Numbered from the stretch's first letter, positions 8,912 through 18,320 are shown. The stretch: DNA of 64,000 nucleotides from Variovorax sp. PBL-E5 (GCF_901827185.1 NZ_LR594672.1:310001-374000); one strand, 5' to 3'. Numbers and translations: made by a program. The notes: generated by a model from the sequence alone, not told the origin.

Positions 8912-9658
8912 ATGGCAAACCGGGCAGAGACAGTGATCGGCGAGATCGTCAAGGCGGTCCGCGAAGTTCTGAAGCGCCACGATGTAACCTTTGAAGAATA
9001 CCGCGCTGGCGTGGGCTTCCTCATGCAGTACGCAAAAGCTCCGGAATACGAAATCCCCTTGGTGTGCGATCTCTGGTTCAACGCAACCATTACGGACAAC
9101 GAGATGAACCACCGGAGGGGCTCCGTGACAAACGTGGAGGGCCCCTATTTTCTAGAGTCCATTCCAACGATCACAGATCGGATCAAGTCACGTGGGGATG
9201 GCGGCGAGGAGTTGATCATTGAGGGGAAGGTCGTTGACTTGGCGGGCAAGCCAATCGAAGGTGCCGAGCTGTTTATCTGGCACTCCGACCACGAAGGGTA
9301 CTACAGCGGATATAGCGAAGAGTTTCCGCCGGATTTCTATCGCGGCAAGAAGATCATCGACTCGACCGGGGCTTTCAACATTCGTACCGTGCTGCCAGTG
9401 CCTTACATGATTCCCCACGAGGGCCCCAGCGGCAAGATGCTGGAGCTGATGGGTCGCCATCCATGGCGACCCGCGCACGTGCACTTCAAGATCCGCGCGC
9501 AGGGCTTTTTGGAGCATACAACGCAGGCCTACTTCGCGGATGAGAAGTGGGTCGACAGTGACTGCGTCGAGGCTGTGCGCCCCGCCTTGATTCACAAGCT
9601 GCAAGAACGGGGGGGCGTCAAGGTCCTCAAGAAGGATTTCGTTCTCGATCCGGTCTGA
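8912..9658 (+). CDS. ccdC: Chlorocatechol 1,2-dioxygenase (intradiol ring cleavage)
   Basis: The enzyme opens catechol or chlorocatechol between the hydroxyls to give a cis,cis-muconate, using non-haem Fe(III). The 248-residue length fits TfdC/ClcA rather than the longer CatA. The N-terminal helical dimer domain (about 1-75) is followed by the intradiol core. Iron ligands are visible as the Tyr in NVEGPYFLES-like and DHEGYYSGY-type segments and the two His in RPAHVHFKIRAQGF. ELFIWHSDHEGYYSGY is the family signature. The start has a GGAGA site. It is the first gene of the divergent operon. Distinguishing chlorocatechol from hydroxyquinol or catechol preference is inference from length and gene set. 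Confidence 0.87.
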   Translation: MANRAETVIGEIVKAVREVLKRHDVTFEEYRAGVGFLMQYAKAPEYEIPLVCDLWFNATITDNEMNHRRGSVTNVEGPYFLESIPTITDRIKSRGDGGEELIIEGKVVDLAGKPIEGAELFIWHSDHEGYYSGYSEEFPPDFYRGKKIIDSTGAFNIRTVLPVPYMIPHEGPSGKMLELMGRHPWRPAHVHFKIRAQGFLEHTTQAYFADEKWVDSDCVEAVRPALIHKLQERGGVKVLKKDFVLDPV

Positions 9659-9777
9659 ACTTTTGCGCATCACTGAATCCCGACGCGCAAGACTGGCAGC
9701 AGGCTTGCCGCGTTTGCAAAAAGCTCTGGTGACGCGATCTGGCCCTTGGCCTGATCGCCTAATTGAGGAACGTAGAG

Positions 9778-10061
9778 ATGGATATCAAGCCCGTGACCTT
9801 CCCAACACATGATGGGACCCGTGTGCCTTTGGACGTATACCGTTCCCAAGAGGTTTACGAACTCGAACTACAACGCATCTATCGCGGGCCAACCTGGAGT
9901 TTCGTGGCCTTGGAGGCCGAGATCCCGCAGCCCGGAGATTTCAAGTCCACGTTCGTGGGCGACACGCCGGTAGTTGTAACGCGCACAAAAGAGGGAAAGC
10001 TCAGCGTCTGGGTCAACCGCTGCGCGCACCGCGGCGCGGCGGTCTGTCGCAAGGCGCGTGG
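9778..10061 (+). pseudogene. Rieske dioxygenase large subunit, N-terminal fragment
   Basis: About 94 codons of a ring-hydroxylating oxygenase alpha subunit remain: EVYELELQRIYRGPTWSFVA, DTPVVVTRTKEGKLSVWVNR and the first half of the Rieske cluster motif CAHRGAAVCRKARGTKG (C-x-H). The second half (C-x2-H) and the whole catalytic domain are absent. Around base 10060 the sequence changes to the end of a ferredoxin reductase gene in a different frame. The start ATG 9778 has only a weak site. The fragment cannot work; it marks a deleted dioxygenase operon. Confidence 0.8.
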
Positions 10062-10379
10062 AACCAAGGGATTGCGGCGGCCAGCGCGGCCTTGGGCTTT
10101 CCCGTTTGCTATGACCCGTTGCCATGGTTTTGGTCCGATCAGTTCACGGTCAACATCCAGATTTATGGTGTGCCCAAGTCGCATCACCGTGTCGCCATTC
10201 GCCGACTTCTCGCGACGCAGACGTCGCTGTATTTCTACCTTGAACAAGACCGGCTGAAGGCCGTTGTTGGGGTGAACGCACCGAGAGAGCTTGCAATGGC
10301 GCGCCGCCTCATTGAGAAGCAGACGGCGGTCATGGCCGAAGTGCTGGAGGATCCAGATCAATCGATTCCACGCGCGTGA
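10062..10379 (+). pseudogene. Dioxygenase ferredoxin reductase (BphA4-like), C-terminal fragment
   Basis: In frame with the stop at 10379 one reads about 105 residues of the C-terminal domain of a Rieske-type ferredoxin-NAD reductase: NQGIAAASAALG, then PVCYDPLPWFWSDQF, a hallmark of BphA4/ThcD-type reductases, and AVVGVNAPRELAMARRLI. The FAD and NAD domains are missing. It is joined out of frame to the oxygenase fragment, so an internal deletion removed the end of the oxygenase gene, everything between, and most of the reductase gene. Confidence 0.78.
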
Positions 10380-10431
10380 TTCCGGTCTACAAGTTATCAG
10401 CGATGCAGCCGTTTTTTAAGGAGATATCTCA

Positions 10432-10767
10432 ATGTATGTAGCGATTTTTTTTCAAGACTTGCCGGGCACAGTTGCGAAACGCCAAGCGGTCGTGTCCGAG
10501 CACCGCAAATACATGGAAGGCCATGCAGCCAAAGTGCTGGCGGCGGGCGCGACCTTTACTGACGACGGAAAATCCGTTAGAGGTGGGAGCTACATCGTCG
10601 AGGTGAGCGACCTAGAGGAGGCTCGTCAGTTCGTAGAGAACGATCCGTTCACGCGAGCCGGGCTGCGTTCCTTCGTAACCATACAACCCTGGATCAAAGC
10701 CGTGTTCGCCGGGAAGTTCAACATACCAACCGACGACAGCCCGCTTTATGCGAATTCTGTCGCCTGA
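10432..10767 (+). CDS. YciI-like / muconolactone isomerase-like small protein
   Basis: A 111-residue protein with a ferredoxin-like alpha/beta fold expected from its N terminus MYVAIFFQDLPGTVAKRQAV, a SEHRKYMEGHAAKVLAAGATF segment with the His typical of YciI proteins, and SYIVEVSDLEEARQFVENDPF. It has a strong AAGGAGATATCTCA ribosome site. It lies between the dioxygenase and maleylacetate reductase genes, 8 bases before the latter. YciI and muconolactone isomerase share a fold, and ClcF of Rhodococcus is a muconolactone-isomerase relative that dehalogenates 5-chloromuconolactone. A similar role here is possible but unproven; most ccd/tfd/clc operons lack this gene. Confidence 0.72.
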   Translation: MYVAIFFQDLPGTVAKRQAVVSEHRKYMEGHAAKVLAAGATFTDDGKSVRGGSYIVEVSDLEEARQFVENDPFTRAGLRSFVTIQPWIKAVFAGKFNIPTDDSPLYANSVA

Positions 10768-10775
10768 GCGAGTTG

Positions 10776-11846
10776 ATGATGAAAGACTTTCTCTACCAGG
10801 GCATGCCAAGTCGCGTCAGATTTGGCCGAGGTACTGTCTCCGAGGTCGGCGACGAAGTCGAACGGCTGGGGTGCAAACGGATCTTGATTGTGGCAAGCGC
10901 TCCGGAACAGGCCGAACAGATCCGATCCCTCGTCGGCCCTGTTTGCGTCGGCGTCTTCGCTGGGGCCGTAATGCACACGCCCGTCGAAGTGACGGAGACC
11001 GCTCTTGCACAGGTGCGGAGCTTGCGTGTGGATGGAGTAGTGGCATTGGGCGGGGGATCGGCGATCGGGCTTTCCAAAGCTATCGCGCTTCGTACTGATC
11101 TGCCACAGCTAGTGATTCCAACCACCTATGCCGGATCCGAGATGACTCCCATTCTTGGTCAAAGCGAGCGCGGCATCAAGACTACACAGAGGACGCCCAA
11201 AGTACTGCCGGAAACAGTTATCTACGACGTAGAACTGACGTTCACACTCCCTCGAATGCTGTCTGTGTCGAGCGGCATCAACGCCATGGCTCACGCAGTA
11301 GAGGCGCTTTACGCGAGTGACGCTAACCCGATAACCGACACGTTCGCTGAACTAGGGATTGCTGCCCTATACAGAAGCCTCCCGAAACTCTGCGAGGACC
11401 TGGCTGCTCCCGAGGTGCGGACCGAGGCACTGTATGGCTCATGGTTGAGCGCCATTTGCTTGGCCTCGACGTCGATGGGTCTTCACCACAAGCTTTGCCA
11501 CACGCTTGGAGGCGCTCTAAACCTACCCCACGCCGAGACTCACGCTGTAGTGCTATCGCACGCCATCGCATACAACGCTCCCAAGATTCCTGAGGCAATG
11601 GTCGTAGTGGGGCGAGCGATGGGTGGAGGAGATCCCGCTGGGCTGATCTATGACATTGCAAAGGACAGCGGCGTGCCGGTGACTTTGCGAGACCTGGGGA
11701 TGAAAGAGAAGGACATCGACGTCGTAACCGCCGCAGTGATGGCTAAGCCCTACCCGAATCCCAAGCCCCTCGAGTCCCAACTCGTTAGGCGCTTGATTGC
11801 GAATGCATGGGCTGGGATCAGGCCAGATCATTCGACGTACCTGTAG
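10776..11846 (+). CDS. ccdF: Maleylacetate reductase
   Basis: It reduces maleylacetate to 3-oxoadipate with NAD(P)H, the last step of the modified ortho pathway. The protein is about 356 residues, an iron-type alcohol dehydrogenase family member. Seen are the nucleotide-binding VVALGGGSAIGLSKAIALRT, the PTTYAGSEMTPI substrate/cofactor segment, NAMAHAVEALYA, and the HHKLCHTLGGALNLPHAETH region with the metal-site histidines of the family. Start at ATG 10776 or 10779; the site is weak. It follows the YciI gene closely and is 25 bases ahead of ccdD. Confidence 0.9.
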   Translation: MMKDFLYQGMPSRVRFGRGTVSEVGDEVERLGCKRILIVASAPEQAEQIRSLVGPVCVGVFAGAVMHTPVEVTETALAQVRSLRVDGVVALGGGSAIGLSKAIALRTDLPQLVIPTTYAGSEMTPILGQSERGIKTTQRTPKVLPETVIYDVELTFTLPRMLSVSSGINAMAHAVEALYASDANPITDTFAELGIAALYRSLPKLCEDLAAPEVRTEALYGSWLSAICLASTSMGLHHKLCHTLGGALNLPHAETHAVVLSHAIAYNAPKIPEAMVVVGRAMGGGDPAGLIYDIAKDSGVPVTLRDLGMKEKDIDVVTAAVMAKPYPNPKPLESQLVRRLIANAWAGIRPDHSTYL

Positions 11847-11871
11847 TGGTTTTCGTCGACAGGAGGACAAG

Positions 11872-13017
11872 ATGAACGCGCAAACTATCGAAACCATCGA
11901 GAGCATCGACACTCGCATAGTCGATCTGCCTCTCAAGAAGGTACACAACCATTCCAACTCGTCGCATTCGCATCAGTCGCTCCTCTTTTTGACGTTGCGC
12001 ACCTCCAGCGGAGTAGTCGCGTACGGGGAAGGGGGCACGCCCGCGGGAACGCCGTTTTGGGGGGGCGAGTCTATCGAAACCATGAAGCAGGTCGTCGATC
12101 GATACTTGGCCCCCGCGCTTATAGGTGAAAATCTCTTTGGACACGAGACACTGCTCCTGCTGATGGATCGGGTGGCGTCCGCCAACTTCTTCGCCAAAGC
12201 AGCCGTCGACGTCGTACTGCACGATGCGGTGGGTCGGATCTTGGGGCTGCCAGTAAGTGCCTTTTACGGAGGACGCGTTCGGGAATCGATGCCAGTCCTC
12301 TGGGTGCTCGTTTCAGGTAACGCAGGCGTCGACATCGAGGATGCTGAGAATCAGCTTGAAAACCGCCGCCACCGAACGTTCAAGATAAAGATGGGTCTTA
12401 GCGATCCCCGATCTGAGACGGAACGGGTCGTCCAAACTGTCAAGGCGATTCACGCGATGGAAACTCGGGCAATCGTCACCGTGGATCTGAACCAGGCATG
12501 GGACTTTCCGACATGCATGCAGTATTTGCCTCGGCTGCAGGACGCGGGCGTCGCCATGGTTGAGCAGCCTTTGCCCAAGTGGCAGCTAGAAGGTCTTTCG
12601 AACCTATCGGCGAGGTTGAACATACCCATTGCAGCGGATGAGAGTCTCTGGGACTTCCGTGATGCCTTTACATGCTTCAAGGCCGGCGTCACGGGGCTAT
12701 ACGGCGTCAAAGTGGGTAAGGGCGGCGGGATTCGGCGCGCGTACAAAGCCGCGGCCATAGCAGAGGCCGCGGGGATTCCAATATACGGGGGAATGGCGCT
12801 GGAAAGTTCGATTGGCACGGCCGCAGCGCTTCAGTTGTTCAGTGCGCTTCCCACTCTGGCCTGGGATTGCGAGCTGGTTGGGCCGCTGCTTCTAGCTGAC
12901 GACCTGGCAACGACGGCCACACAGTACAGGGAATACGAGATTGTGGTTCCTCAGGGCGTAGGGCTTGGTGTCGAGCCCGATTTGGACAAGATCATCTTTT
13001 ACTCGCGAGAAAAATGA
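11872..13017 (+). CDS. ccdD: Chloromuconate cycloisomerase (muconate lactonizing enzyme family)
   Basis: It cyclises (chloro)muconate to a lactone; chloro enzymes then lose chloride to give dienelactone. The protein is 381 residues, enolase superfamily. Catalytic and metal residues are visible: the KxK base in HRTFKIKMGL, metal ligands in VTVDLNQAW, MVEQPLPKW and AADESLWD, and the second Lys in GVKVGKGGGIRRA. A strong AGGAGG site precedes ATG 11872. The stop overlaps the ccdE start. Assignment to the chloro rather than plain muconate type is by operon context. Confidence 0.9.
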   Translation: MNAQTIETIESIDTRIVDLPLKKVHNHSNSSHSHQSLLFLTLRTSSGVVAYGEGGTPAGTPFWGGESIETMKQVVDRYLAPALIGENLFGHETLLLLMDRVASANFFAKAAVDVVLHDAVGRILGLPVSAFYGGRVRESMPVLWVLVSGNAGVDIEDAENQLENRRHRTFKIKMGLSDPRSETERVVQTVKAIHAMETRAIVTVDLNQAWDFPTCMQYLPRLQDAGVAMVEQPLPKWQLEGLSNLSARLNIPIAADESLWDFRDAFTCFKAGVTGLYGVKVGKGGGIRRAYKAAAIAEAAGIPIYGGMALESSIGTAAALQLFSALPTLAWDCELVGPLLLADDLATTATQYREYEIVVPQGVGLGVEPDLDKIIFYSREK

Positions 13018-13736
13018 AAAACTTCAACTTCGAATTGCAAACGACTCATGGTGCCATGGGTGGCTACATTTCGTCCGACTCACGGGAGCGGAAACAGGGC
13101 ATTGTTCTGCTGCCGGAGATTTTTGGGATTAACAATGCGATGAGATTGGCGGCCGACCAGTTCGCTCGTGAAGGGTTCGTCGTGCTGGCACCGGATCTTT
13201 ATAGCCAGATCGAACCTGGCGTCGAATTGACGTATTCTGACTCGGACCGGGAGATTGCCATATCATTTTGGCAACGAATGGACAATCAAGTCGCGCTCGA
13301 TGACGCGAGGGCAGCGGTCAATTCGCTCGCGAGCGACCCACGCTGCGATGGAAGCGTCAGCGTCGTCGGATTCTGCTTGGGAGGCAAGTACGCCCTTCAG
13401 CTTGCGGCGATCGGAGGCATCGACAGCAGCGTGTCGTTTTATCCTGTCAAAGCGCAGGACTATCAAGCGGAGCTTTCGGCCCTGAAGCGCCCGACGCAAG
13501 TCCACATCGGAGATTCGGATGCGCACATTCCTGTGGAGGTGCAGGAAATTTTGAAGCGGGCCCTAGGCACCCCTAACGCTTTGCATGAGTTCTTTATCTA
13601 TGAAGGTGCCGGGCACGGCTTCTTCAACTCTGTTCGCTCATTTGGTTTCGCACCCAAAGCCGCCGAGCTGGCACTCTCGCGATCGGTCGAGTTCCTCACG
13701 CGACACCATTCCAATGGGCTCCAGAAGTCGCCGTAG
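13014..13736 (+). CDS. ccdE: Dienelactone hydrolase
   Basis: It hydrolyses (chloro)dienelactone to maleylacetate, supplying the substrate of ccdF. At 240 residues it has the usual length. The catalytic triad is Cys in VVGFCLGGKYA, Asp in IGDSDAHIP and His in EGAGHGFFN; an acidic loop LLPEIFGIN is also present. ATG 13014 overlaps the ccdD stop (ATGA), indicating translational coupling. It is the last gene of the ccd operon and meets the minus-strand Bug gene end-on; the gap is 37 bases. Confidence 0.92.
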   Translation: MKNFNFELQTTHGAMGGYISSDSRERKQGIVLLPEIFGINNAMRLAADQFAREGFVVLAPDLYSQIEPGVELTYSDSDREIAISFWQRMDNQVALDDARAAVNSLASDPRCDGSVSVVGFCLGGKYALQLAAIGGIDSSVSFYPVKAQDYQAELSALKRPTQVHIGDSDAHIPVEVQEILKRALGTPNALHEFFIYEGAGHGFFNSVRSFGFAPKAAELALSRSVEFLTRHHSNGLQKSP

Positions 13737-13773
13737 CCTGCGCCTTTTTTGGAGTGGATTGTTGGCCTGGATA

Positions 13774-14733
13774 CTAGTCGAGCTTCACGCCAAGCGATTT
13801 CACAAGTGGCAACCAACGCGCACGCTCGGCCGCCATGAAGTTGCCAAGGTCTTCGGGTGTCCCTGCCATCGGTTGTTCTCCAATCGAGTGAAATTTCTGC
13901 GCTACTTCTGGTTTGAGCAACGCATCATTCACAGCCTTGTTAATTTCCAATACAGCAGAACGCGGCGTCTGCGCCGGCGCCACGATCGCAATCCACGCGC
14001 TGGTCTCGCCATTGGCGTATCCCGATTCTTTTAGTGTGGGCACGTCCGGCAAAAGCGGAAACCGTCGGTCATCAAGAATGGCCAAGGGGCGGATTTTTCC
14101 AGCTTTGGCTTGATGCATTGAAGACGGCAGCGCGTCGAACATGACGTCAACGTTATCGCCGATCAGGCCCAAGATAGCTGGTGCGCTTCCGCTAAACGGT
14201 ACGTGCGTGACCTTGTACCCCATCAGAGCCGCCACATACTCGCCGGCAAGATGGGTCACATTGCCGATTCCGGCTGAGGCCATAGACAGTTGCCGGGTCT
14301 TCATCACCGACACCAACTCCGCGACGCTGTCGACGCCAAGGCCATTACGGGTGACCAAGAGAAGCGGTGATTTTCCCAACCCAGCTACTGGCGCAAAGGA
14401 CTTCGCGGGATCATATGGCATCTTGTCATAGATAGCCGCGTTCAGAACTAGTGGGCCATTGCCACCGACGAAGAATGTCTTCCCATCAGGCTTCGCGCGC
14501 GCCACTAGATCGCCAGCAATCATGCCACCGGCACCGGGCTTATTTTCAACCACGACAGGAGTGCCGAGGCTTCTTGCGACCTCATTCGCCACAATTCGTG
14601 CCATCTGGTCGCCAGCGCCCCCAGGCGGGTACGCGACGACAAAACGAATGGGGGTCGGTTGCTGCGCATGAACTTGGAGAGCGCAGATCGTCAGAATAAT
14701 TGCCGAGCATGCGGCGCGGAAATACATGAACAT
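13774..14733 (-). CDS. Bug/TctC-family periplasmic solute-binding protein
   Basis: A second tripartite-tricarboxylate receptor of about 319 residues. Start ATG 14733 follows an AAGGATC site by 6 bases and opens a Sec signal peptide (MFMYFRAACSAIILTICALQ ending in VHA). Family motifs are PIRFVVAYPPGGAGDQMARI, VVENKPGAGGM and AKPDGKTFFVGGNGP. It is convergent with ccdE and only distantly like the Bug protein at 6340. Transport partners are not in the window. Its ligand is unknown. Confidence 0.88.
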   Translation of the reverse strand: MFMYFRAACSAIILTICALQVHAQQPTPIRFVVAYPPGGAGDQMARIVANEVARSLGTPVVVENKPGAGGMIAGDLVARAKPDGKTFFVGGNGPLVLNAAIYDKMPYDPAKSFAPVAGLGKSPLLLVTRNGLGVDSVAELVSVMKTRQLSMASAGIGNVTHLAGEYVAALMGYKVTHVPFSGSAPAILGLIGDNVDVMFDALPSSMHQAKAGKIRPLAILDDRRFPLLPDVPTLKESGYANGETSAWIAIVAPAQTPRSAVLEINKAVNDALLKPEVAQKFHSIGEQPMAGTPEDLGNFMAAERARWLPLVKSLGVKLD

Positions 14734-14942
14734 GGGAAGATCCTTTAGACAAGCAGGAGAAAAAGTCAATTTGATTTCACATGGATCCGGCACCTTAAAC
14801 AGGCACTGACTAACGTGAGTTGATCTCGGAAAAGAAAGGAATCAGAGCTTGCGCATGATGTCGATCATTGAGCGGTTTACAAGACAGGCATGCCGAGCGC
14901 TTTACGAGTCCGGAAGCGAATTCCATGGTCATACTGGTCTCC

Positions 14943-15800
14943 TTAGTGATTCAACATGACGGCCTTGGCCAAGGCCGCCCGGATGCCGTCGATCTCCGCT
15001 GTCGATAGCTTCATCAACGGCGGCCTCACCACGGCATGGGGAAAGCGTCCCATGAGGACTTGAGCCTCTTTCATCCGGTTGTGCTGGTCGGCCATCGGGG
15101 CGTGGTAGAAGGCCTTGTTCGGAATGTCCAGCCGCTCATTAATTTCCCGAGCACGTGGCAGGTCGCTGTCTTTCATCGCCTCGAACAGCTCGGCCTGAAG
15201 CGCGGCGACAGTGCTGCCTGCACCCGACAAGATGCCTTCGCACCCGAGCGCAAGTGATTGCAGAAGCCACGAGCTGTGGGCGGTCAGCACGTTCACCTTC
15301 CTGTGGCTATTCTGGAGCTGTCTGACCGTCTCTTCGTGCGCAACGGGGTCACCGCAGTAGTCTTTGATCGCCTTGATGCTGGGGATGGTGTCAGCCAGAT
15401 TGGTGAGCGTCTGGATCGCCATCATTTGCGCGCCCGCATATTGAAAGATGATCAGTGGCAGGTCGCATGCATCGGCGATCCGCTGGTAATGCTCCATGAC
15501 CATCTCAGGCCGAAGCTGGGCACCCTTGCCGAAAGCAGCCGGTGGCACCACCAAGAGCGCGTTGGCGCCGAGCTGCTGCCATTGCTTGGCATGCTGGGCT
15601 GCGACGATGCTGCTTTCCGAATAGACGCCGCCGATCACCGGCAGCGCGTTGCCTACTTCTTCCAGAGCCACCGTTAAGATCCGGGCCTGTTCCTGCTCCG
15701 TGCAAGACATGACTTCCGACGCGTGTCCGTTGACGCAGATTCCCGTGACTCCCTTGACGGAGGCGAGATCACGCAAGTGAGACCTGAACGTGGTCAGGTC
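14943..15800 (-). pseudogene. DapA-family (dihydrodipicolinate synthase-like) aldolase/hydratase, 5' end replaced by IS21
   Basis: About 285 codons of a TIM-barrel class I lyase. The N terminus is cut at base 15800, the left end of IS copy 2; upstream codons in the open frame come from the IS. The Schiff-base Lys lies in SIKAIKDYCGD and the active-site Tyr in PLIIFQYAG. The usual N-terminal strand with its LTPF motif is missing (about 20 residues), so activity is doubtful. Its reaction is not evident; relatives cleave or dehydrate 2-oxo acids. Confidence 0.8.
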
Positions 15801-15905
15801 TGTTGATTTCCATCCAGAACTGATCCACTTAACCCGGTAATTTCCGTCTAAAACTGATCCACGTAACAACCCTAACCTGCTGATTTTTTCGGCAGGAGCA
15901 TAGGA

Positions 15906-17462
15906 GTGATTGACGTGGCAACATTAAGTGTCATCAGACGCTGGGCCCTGCGCGAGCAGTTGTCCATCCGAGAGATCGCCCGGCGCACCGGCCTGTCTCG
16001 CAACACCATCAAGAAGTACCTGCGCGCGGGTGTGGCGGAGCCGCACTACCCTCGGCGCATCAGTCCGAGCCAGCTCGATCCCTACGCCGAGAAGCTCTCA
16101 GGCTGGCTCAAGAGCGAAGCGGGCAAGTCGCGCAAGCAGCGGCGCACCGTGAAGCAACTCCACGCCGACCTGTCCGCCCTGGGCTACCCAGGCTCATACG
16201 GCCGGGTAGCCGCCTTCGCCCGAGTCTGGCAGCAGCAACGTCAGGAAGCGCAGCAGACCACCGGCCGAGGCACCTTCGTGCCGCTGGCCTTCGGTCCTGG
16301 CGAAGCGTTCCAATTCGACTGGAGCGAAGACTGGGCCGTCATCGGCGGCGAGCGCACCAAGCTGCAGGTAGCCCACTTCAAGCTCAGCCACAGTCGCGCC
16401 TTCACCGTGCGGGCTTATCCGCTGCAAACCCACGAGATGCTGTTCGATGCGCACAACCATGCCTTCGCGGTGTTGGGTGGCATTCCCCGGCGCGGTATCT
16501 ACGACAACATGCGCACCGCCGTGGACAAGGTGCGCCGGGGCAAGGAGCGCGACGTCAACGCCCGTTTCAGCGCCATGGTCAGCCACTACCTGTTCGAGGC
16601 CGAGTTCTGCAATCCGGCCTCGGGCTGGGAGAAAGGGCAGGTGGAGAAGAACGTGCGTGATGCGCGTCACCGGCTGTGGCAACCCGTGCCGGCGTTTCCA
16701 ACCCTGGCCGAACTCAACGAGTGGCTGGAGAACCGCTGCAAGACCTTGTGGCGCGAGATCGTCCACGGCAAGCTGCCAGGCACGGTGGCCGATGTCTGGG
16801 AGCAGGAGCGGCCCACCCTGATGCCGATGCCGCGCCCCTTCGACGGCTTCGTCGAACACACCAAGCGGGTCTCGCCCACCTGCCTGGTGCACTTCGAGCG
16901 CAACCGCTACAGCGTGCCGGCCTCCTACGCCAACCGGCCGGTGAGTCTGCGGGTCTACGCCGAGCGGCTGGTGGTCGCCGCCGAAGGTCAGATCTTGTGC
17001 GAGCACACGCGCCTCATCGACCGGCGCCACGACGTCGGTGGTCGGACCGTCTACGACTGGCGTCACTACCTGGCGGTGCTGCAGCGCAAGCCCGGTGCCT
17101 TGCGCAACGGTGCTCCGTTCGCCGAACTGCCGCCAGCCTTCAAACGGCTGCAGGCCATGTTGCTGCGCCAATCGGGTGGCGACCGGGAGATGGTGGAGAT
17201 CCTGGCCCTGGTTCTGCACCACGATGAACAGGCCGTGCTGGCCGCCGTGGAGCTGGCCTTGGAAGCTGGCGTGCCGACCAAGACCCATGTGCTGAACGTG
17301 CTGCATCGTTTGCTGGAAGGGGAGCCGGCGCCTGCGGCGCCGGTGACGGCACCACAGGCCCTGCGCTTGGTCAACGAACCTCAAGCCAACGTGCTGCGCT
17401 ACGACCAGTTGCGCCGCCCCGCGGCTGCCCGCACAGCCCAGGAGGTGCGTCATGCGTCATGA
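15906..17462 (+). CDS. istA: IS21-family transposase IstA (copy 2)
   Basis: A 518-residue DDE transposase identical in sequence to the protein from 2104-3660: N-terminal HTH ([19 protein letters not shown]), first Asp in FQFDWSED, second in [11 protein letters not shown], Glu in [10 protein letters not shown]. Both terminal repeats are present around this copy, so it is the one most likely to be active. Confidence 0.96.
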   Translation: MIDVATLSVIRRWALREQLSIREIARRTGLSRNTIKKYLRAGVAEPHYPRRISPSQLDPYAEKLSGWLKSEAGKSRKQRRTVKQLHADLSALGYPGSYGRVAAFARVWQQQRQEAQQTTGRGTFVPLAFGPGEAFQFDWSEDWAVIGGERTKLQVAHFKLSHSRAFTVRAYPLQTHEMLFDAHNHAFAVLGGIPRRGIYDNMRTAVDKVRRGKERDVNARFSAMVSHYLFEAEFCNPASGWEKGQVEKNVRDARHRLWQPVPAFPTLAELNEWLENRCKTLWREIVHGKLPGTVADVWEQERPTLMPMPRPFDGFVEHTKRVSPTCLVHFERNRYSVPASYANRPVSLRVYAERLVVAAEGQILCEHTRLIDRRHDVGGRTVYDWRHYLAVLQRKPGALRNGAPFAELPPAFKRLQAMLLRQSGGDREMVEILALVLHHDEQAVLAAVELALEAGVPTKTHVLNVLHRLLEGEPAPAAPVTAPQALRLVNEPQANVLRYDQLRRPAAARTAQEVRHAS

Positions 17463-18246
17463 CCCTGCCAGCGGCGCCATCGTGATCATGCTGCGAGAGC
17501 TCAAGATGTATGGCATGGCCCAGGCCGTGGCCGAGCTGACCGCACAAGGGGCACCGGCGTTCGAGGCGGCACAACCCATCCTGGCCCAACTGCTCAAGGC
17601 GGAAACCGCCGAGCGCGAGGTGCGCTCCGTGGCCTACCAATTGAAGGTGGCCCGTTTCCCTGTGTACCGGGACTTGGCCGGTTTCGACTTCGCCCACAGC
17701 GAAGTCAATGAGGCGCTGGCGCGGCAGTTGCACCGTTGCGAGTTTCTGGAGGAGGCCAACAATGTGGTGTTGGTCGGGGGCCCGGGCACTGGTAAGACCC
17801 ACCTGGCCACGGCGCTCGGTGTGCAGGCCATCGAGCATCATCACCGGCGAGTCCGGTTCTTCTCCACGGTCGAACTGGTCAATGCGCTGGAGGTCGAGAA
17901 GGCGCAGGGCAAGTCGGGACAGATCGCCACCCGGCTCATGTACGCCGATCTGGTGATCCTCGACGAACTGGGTTATCTGCCATTCAGCGCGTCCGGTGGG
18001 GCCTTGCTGTTCCACCTGCTGTCCAAGCTTTACGAACGCACCAGCGTCGTGATCACGACCAACCTGAGCTTCAGCGAATGGGCGTCGGTGTTCGGTGATG
18101 CGAAGATGACGACGGCGCTGTTGGACCGGCTTACGCACCACTGCCATATCCTGGAAACTGGCAACGACAGCTTCCGATTCAAGAACAGCTCGGCGCTGCC
18201 GGCACAATCCAAGAAGGAGAAAACCAAGAACTTATCCACACCGTGA
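17452..18246 (+). CDS. istB: IS21-family helper ATPase IstB (copy 2)
   Basis: A 264-residue AAA+ helper identical to the protein from 3650-4444, with Walker [11 protein letters not shown] and Walker [12 protein letters not shown]. It overlaps istA by 11 bases. The stop is followed after 74 bases by the right end of the element. Confidence 0.96.
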   Translation: MRHDPASGAIVIMLRELKMYGMAQAVAELTAQGAPAFEAAQPILAQLLKAETAEREVRSVAYQLKVARFPVYRDLAGFDFAHSEVNEALARQLHRCEFLEEANNVVLVGGPGTGKTHLATALGVQAIEHHHRRVRFFSTVELVNALEVEKAQGKSGQIATRLMYADLVILDELGYLPFSASGGALLFHLLSKLYERTSVVITTNLSFSEWASVFGDAKMTTALLDRLTHHCHILETGNDSFRFKNSSALPAQSKKEKTKNLSTP

Positions 18247-18320
18247 GCCTTCCAGGCTTGCAAAAAGGGTGGATCAAGATTCGATGGAAATGCCGGCTCA
18301 GGGTTGCATGGAAATTAACA

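Larger units (their letters stand above)
15801..18320 (+). mobile_element. IS21-family insertion sequence, copy 2, complete
   Basis: The element is 2520 bp. The left end reads TGTTGATTTCCATCCA and the right end, reverse complemented, TGTTAATTTCCATGCA, with additional internal TGATCCAC repeats near both ends. It carries intact istA and istB. No target duplication is seen (left flank TCAGGTC, right flank TATGGCA), so the two flanks were probably brought together by recombination or deletion. The left side truncates a DapA-like gene and the right side a Tn3-family tnpA. Confidence 0.94.

Noticed and set aside
10092..10379. Independent 95-residue gene starting at TTG 10092
   Set aside because: It is the C-terminal part of a ferredoxin reductase, continuous with NQGIAAASAALG upstream, so it is a fragment rather than a gene.
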